The notes beneath the pieces were generated by a model, which was given only the letters and a program-made list of their open reading frames with translations, had not been told where the DNA came from and made no database searches. A program made the position numbers and the translations under genes. Shown in pieces: positions 60,440 to 64,000 of a stretch of 64,000 nucleotides of DNA (position 1 is the first letter of the stretch; every line of letters begins with the position of its first letter). This DNA is from Macrostomum hystrix (taxonomy: Eukaryota > Platyhelminthes > Macrostomidae), in NCBI GenBank assembly GCA_950097015.1, contig CATNEN010000029.1, positions 1,488,001-1,552,000 on the forward strand, given 5' to 3'.

Positions 60440-61985
60440 CTCACAAAATTTGGTTCTCGAAACTAGTTCTGGCTTGGTGTCTGGGCCAGCTAATAATGCT
60501 TAATCATGCCAAGTTTTACCTATAGCTTTATAAGAGGGCCGAGACACGGCGGGGAGTTTAGACTGATCCCAAAAGACCAAACGCGCTAGAGGATGCAGCG
60601 AGAGTCTCCCGCAGCGCGACCGGGCCTTGCCGACGTGTTTCCCGACCGCTTGGCCAAAGAGGAGCCTCCGACTCCCCATTTTGTTTTTAAAGAAAAAATC
60701 CCAAGCAGACGGGTAGAGGGGCGCTCTCTCTTCCCAACGAACGGAGAGACCCCGGCCGAGCTGGGCAACCCAATTAGCGGAGGTGGCACCGCGGGGGGCA
60801 GCCGAGCAATGCGCCGCCGCACCTTGCACAGATGCGATTCGGTTCCTGCGGGTTCCTGTTGGCCGGAGAACTGCGGGCCCGGGGTCCCGCGCCGCCAACA
60901 ACACTGTAGAGGAGGCCCCCGAATGTGTTGGCCAAACCGGGGCCACTTAACATCCGACTAACCCCAGACTGTATACACTCCAGCCGTACAGTCTGGCTTA
61001 TCCCCTTCTCTCCTCTCTGCCTTTTCTGAAAGCAGAGAGCCGAAAAAATCTCCTGCGTGTATTGGCGGCAGGGGGCTGCGCGCACCTTCAGCAACTGGAC
61101 CTGTCAATCAAACTAAAATCCCAAAGGATATGGGGAGGGATGCAGGGGGCGCTGCTGGGAACACACACACTTACACGAAATGGGGATGTGCGAGACAGAC
61201 GATAGGAAGCGAAGGAGAAAAAGAGGGGATTTATTAAGGTAAAATGCGCAGAGATTCCTAGCCGGCGATTTCAGTCAGGAAGGAGCATCAGCCAGAGAAT
61301 CAAAGTCAACCGTCGGTCTAGGAGAAACGCTTGTAGAACTGCAGGCCGGCAGATTGCTGGAAGAGATGCCGCTGGCCATTCTTCCACCTCATCGCCTCCG
61401 GGCAAAACAACACCGAAGCGGACACGAATCACCAGGTGCTTGTCGGCCTCCGCCCTGGCATTTCTGTGCCGGCCAATTTCACTAATTTACACGTCCTGCC
61501 AAATCCCCCACAGCAATCGAGGTGGAAGAAATCATTTCTGGTGTAGCCTGTGCTCGGAGCAAATCTTTCGAATGCCTACCCCCTCCCAGAGTGTTTATTT
61601 ATCCTGCGGCGAATTCGAAAAATTGGCTGCAAAGATTCTATAATTATTATTTATTTAATCTTAACAATCTTTGCTAGAATTTAGCGCGATTCAATAATTT
61701 GAATGATGGAATTTTATTATGCAATAATCATTATCACATTCAGAGGAGTTTTACGCACTATAATATGAGTACAAGAATGGCAGCCAATTAGCGGGACTTT
61801 TTATAATTCAAAGTGTGACACCTAAGATAAGAAAAAGCTCGTAAAATCTTTCTAATTCCTCGCACGTTGCAATTAACTAAGTATTTTTTAACCACAATGA
61901 ATTCGCATTATTCCATCAATTAGCAGTGTTCCGTAATCACATTCAGTTATAATTTTATCTTTCTTAGGTGTCACAATAAAATAAC
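60440..61985. other. Noncoding spacer, GC-rich at 60.55-61.1 kb
   Basis: The GC-rich part has overlapping open frames on both strands with no recognisable domain. A third perfect PBX-MEIS-type 10-mer (CTGTCAATCA, minus TGATTGACAG) lies at 61101-61110. No gene supported. Confidence 0.4.
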
Positions 61986-62276
61986 TGATTACACCTGCCC
62001 TGCTTGGGTCAGATCTGCAGCCAACATCACAGCTGCAGCTATTGCGTGGTGCATCTGAAGTCTGTGTACGGCTGTTCAGTCCATGGACTGGGGGATGCTA
62101 CACCAGCCTCAATTACCCCAGCTAATGCTGGTACCCATTTCACTGTTGAGTGAACTGAAGCAATGCATCAGAGTTATGCGTCTTACTAAAGGACAAAAAT
62201 TGTTTCAGTGTATTCGAGAGTCGAATCCCCGACCTTCGATTCGCGAGTCCGACGCCCTGACCACTAGGCTACAGCC
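61986..62276 (-). mobile_element. SINE family A, near full length
   Basis: Co-linear with the 21.0-21.3 kb copy: minus-strand head GTAGCCTAGTGGTCAGGGCG and GGTCGGGGATTCGACTC, AAATGGGTACCAGCATTAGC, CAGTCCATGGACTGAACAGC, then the 3' end GGGCAGGTGTAATCAG. Confidence 0.85.
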
Positions 62277-62440
62277 TAGTGACGAGTGTCATCGTCAGGC
62301 AGTGAACACTCTTACTTTGCCAATCGGTGGTTCGCCCTAATGGAGGCGAAAAGCCCTCAAAACGAATGTGGCCTCGCCGCCGATTTGAGCACAGGGACCT
62401 TGGTGCGAGGGGCAAACGCGTTAAACGCTCGGCCACAATA
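62277..62440 (-). mobile_element. SINE family B, head half
   Basis: Minus strand has GCCGAGCGTTTAACGCGTTTG, GTGCTCAAATCGGCGGCG and GAGGCCACATTCG, followed by a rearranged body ending in CACTGCCTGACGATGAC. It directly abuts the head of the family A copy beside it. Confidence 0.7.
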
Positions 62441-62469
62441 GTACTCGTAGTAGGCCGGTTTAGGAATCT

Positions 62470-62745
62470 CTGAGCTATTCTCTCCGCGGTGGGGCCACAT
62501 TAGATTGGGGCGCAGTCACGTCGAGAAGGCTTGGGGGTTTGTCGTCAATTTACGCCCTTGAGGGCCAACCCCCAAGGTACAGTGAGTGTACACTGCCTGA
62601 CGATGAGAAAGTCAGAGCAGATGTACACACCTGTGTGCGTGTGTGCTCAGGAGTCAGCGAAATGGACAGAACTGCCTCCTCTCTGGCTGCTGGTCTAGTG
62701 TCACCAAAAGATGTGTCATTGCCCGCAGCCCTCCTACAATATATT
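62470..62745 (+). mobile_element. SINE family B, body half, inverted to its neighbour
   Basis: GCGGTGGGGCCACATTAGAT, GGCCAACCCCCAAGGTACAG, CACTGCCTGACGATGAGAAA and GCTGGTCTAGTGTCACC, ending in GCCCGCAGCCCTCCTACAA. The tRNA head is missing. Confidence 0.78.
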
Positions 62746-63539
62746 TTAACTACTGTCACTAGATATAAATACTATAATTAGCCCACTATACAAGTACTTA
62801 CAACAACCGTTACAGCCGCTAATAATATCCTAACAAAATCCACCTAGCCGCGCGGCACCGATGGTTCTGAAATTCGCAGACAGATTACAGCCAAACAAAG
62901 ACCCTGCAAAGGGGTGCAGAAGGGAAAGCTTCTTCAAGCGTGGCGCGCTCCTCAATTTAAGCCGCTCAGCGACCCTGTTTTGGAGGCCTGGCGCGCTAGA
63001 CAGCTGGCAGATGAGGCCCAGATTTGGGGATTAAAAAACAGATCCCCGCGGCCGCCAAGTCCCAAGCCACTTCACTTGCGGAAGCCTCTTACTTCTTTCT
63101 TCCTCCTCTTCATCCGGCTTGATGACGTTTCCAGCGCCAAACGGAAGGAAGCGGACAAGCTCTGATCCCACGATGCCATTGTGACTGGAGGCCGCCACTT
63201 AGAACATTCGCCGTCTATGTTGGCTAATACAGAGTTGAGCAGTGTGTTTGGCCAGCTAGAGTTGATGACGCAATAGTCTTCTTACTGATTGTCAACTGTC
63301 AACTTTGAGAGTTTTTCTTTCAACTGACAAAACTGCCTCTGGGAATGGGGGATTATTGTGGATTTGGGGTTGGATTGAGGCTAATTTTGCACAGCTCAAT
63401 GATCTTGGGAGCTATAGGGAGCTGGCCAGCGATTCTGACACGGCTTCTGAACTCCCCAGTTGAAAGGAATTCCCCATTTAAAATGGTTGAATTTCCACAA
63501 ATCTAAATGCTTGATTTTTGACAGCACAAAAGGATGTAA
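62746..63539. other. Noncoding spacer
   Basis: No supportable gene; an 83-codon plus frame at 62914-63165 has no recognised domain. Confidence 0.4.
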
Positions 63540-64000
63540 TCCCAACTTACACGAATCCTCAATCGGATAAATCATAACTCACCGAAATCCCAGGTCAATT
63601 AAATCCAAACTTACATGAATTCTAAGTCGCTTAAATTCCAAATTACATAAATCCCAAGTCGCTTAGATCCCAAATAACACGAATCCTAAGTCGCTTAAAT
63701 CCCAACTTACAAGAATTCCAATTCGCTTAAATCACAAATTACATAAATCCCAAGTCGCTTAAATCCCAAATTACATGAATCCCAAGTCGCTTAAATCCCA
63801 AATTACATGAATCCTAAGTCGCTTAGATCCCAAATTACATGAATCCTAAGTCGCTTAAACCCCAAATTACATGAATCCCAAGTCGCTTAAATTCCAAATT
63901 ACATAAATCCCAAGTCGCTTAGATCCCAAATTACATGAATCCAAGTCGCTTAAATCCCAACTTACAAGAATTCCAATTCGCTTAAATCCCAAATTACATG
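63540..64000. repeat. Minisatellite, 32-nt unit, runs off the window
   Basis: About 14 copies of AAATCCCAAATTACATGAAT plus CCCAAGTCGCTT with point variants (CTTAGATCC, ACTTACAAGAATTCC). The left units are more diverged than the right ones. Confidence 0.93.

Noticed and set aside
60500-61094. GC-rich open frames on both strands
   Set aside because: Open frames are expected by chance at this GC content; no motif or splice context supports an exon.

Overview
The window is metazoan nuclear DNA. It has animal signalling and secretory genes with GT-AG introns, a decayed mariner transposon and many tRNA-derived SINEs. The Frizzled-4, S6 kinase, SOCS6/7 and TM9SF3 homologues rule out a microbe. I cannot name the species: it looks like an invertebrate, possibly spiralian, but that is a guess. 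Exons are GC-rich, while introns and spacers are AT-rich except where tandem repeats fill them.

Layout. 0.1-0.9 kb: broken mariner. 4.4-8.3 kb (minus): TM9SF3, two exons around an intron filled by a 15-nt minisatellite. 10.1-11.4 kb (minus): a SOCS6/7-type adaptor in three exons. 16.5-29.5 kb (minus): p70 S6 kinase in six exons, 531 residues. Its introns hold two very large minisatellites (3.4 and 3.8 kb), a SINE and a TA-flanked MITE. 29.6-47.1 kb: no gene seen, but eight or more minisatellite arrays. 47.1-49.2 kb (plus): Frizzled-4-type Wnt receptor in one uninterrupted reading frame. 49.2-64 kb: no gene seen; SINEs of two families, polypyrimidine and 17-, 80- and 32-nt tandem arrays.

Tandem arrays with at least 17 unrelated unit sequences (13 to 80 nt) fill roughly 19-20 kb, nearly a third of the window. 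Most very long open frames here come from arrays whose unit happens to lack stop codons; several are open on both strands and are not genes. Array units recur as isolated 'seeds' elsewhere (inside the MITE, and at 60.4 kb), and several arrays touch or lie inside SINEs.

The genes share themes but are not an operon. S6K (mTORC1 effector), SOCS (ubiquitin-ligase adaptor that dampens phosphotyrosine signalling) and Frizzled (Wnt receptor) are signalling proteins; TM9SF3 is a Golgi/endosomal membrane protein. The most unusual coding observation is that the modelled S6K ends in Cys-Ser-Val-Met, a CAAX prenylation signal of the Rheb type that standard S6 kinases do not carry. A possible alternative splice donor over that stop is the main caveat.
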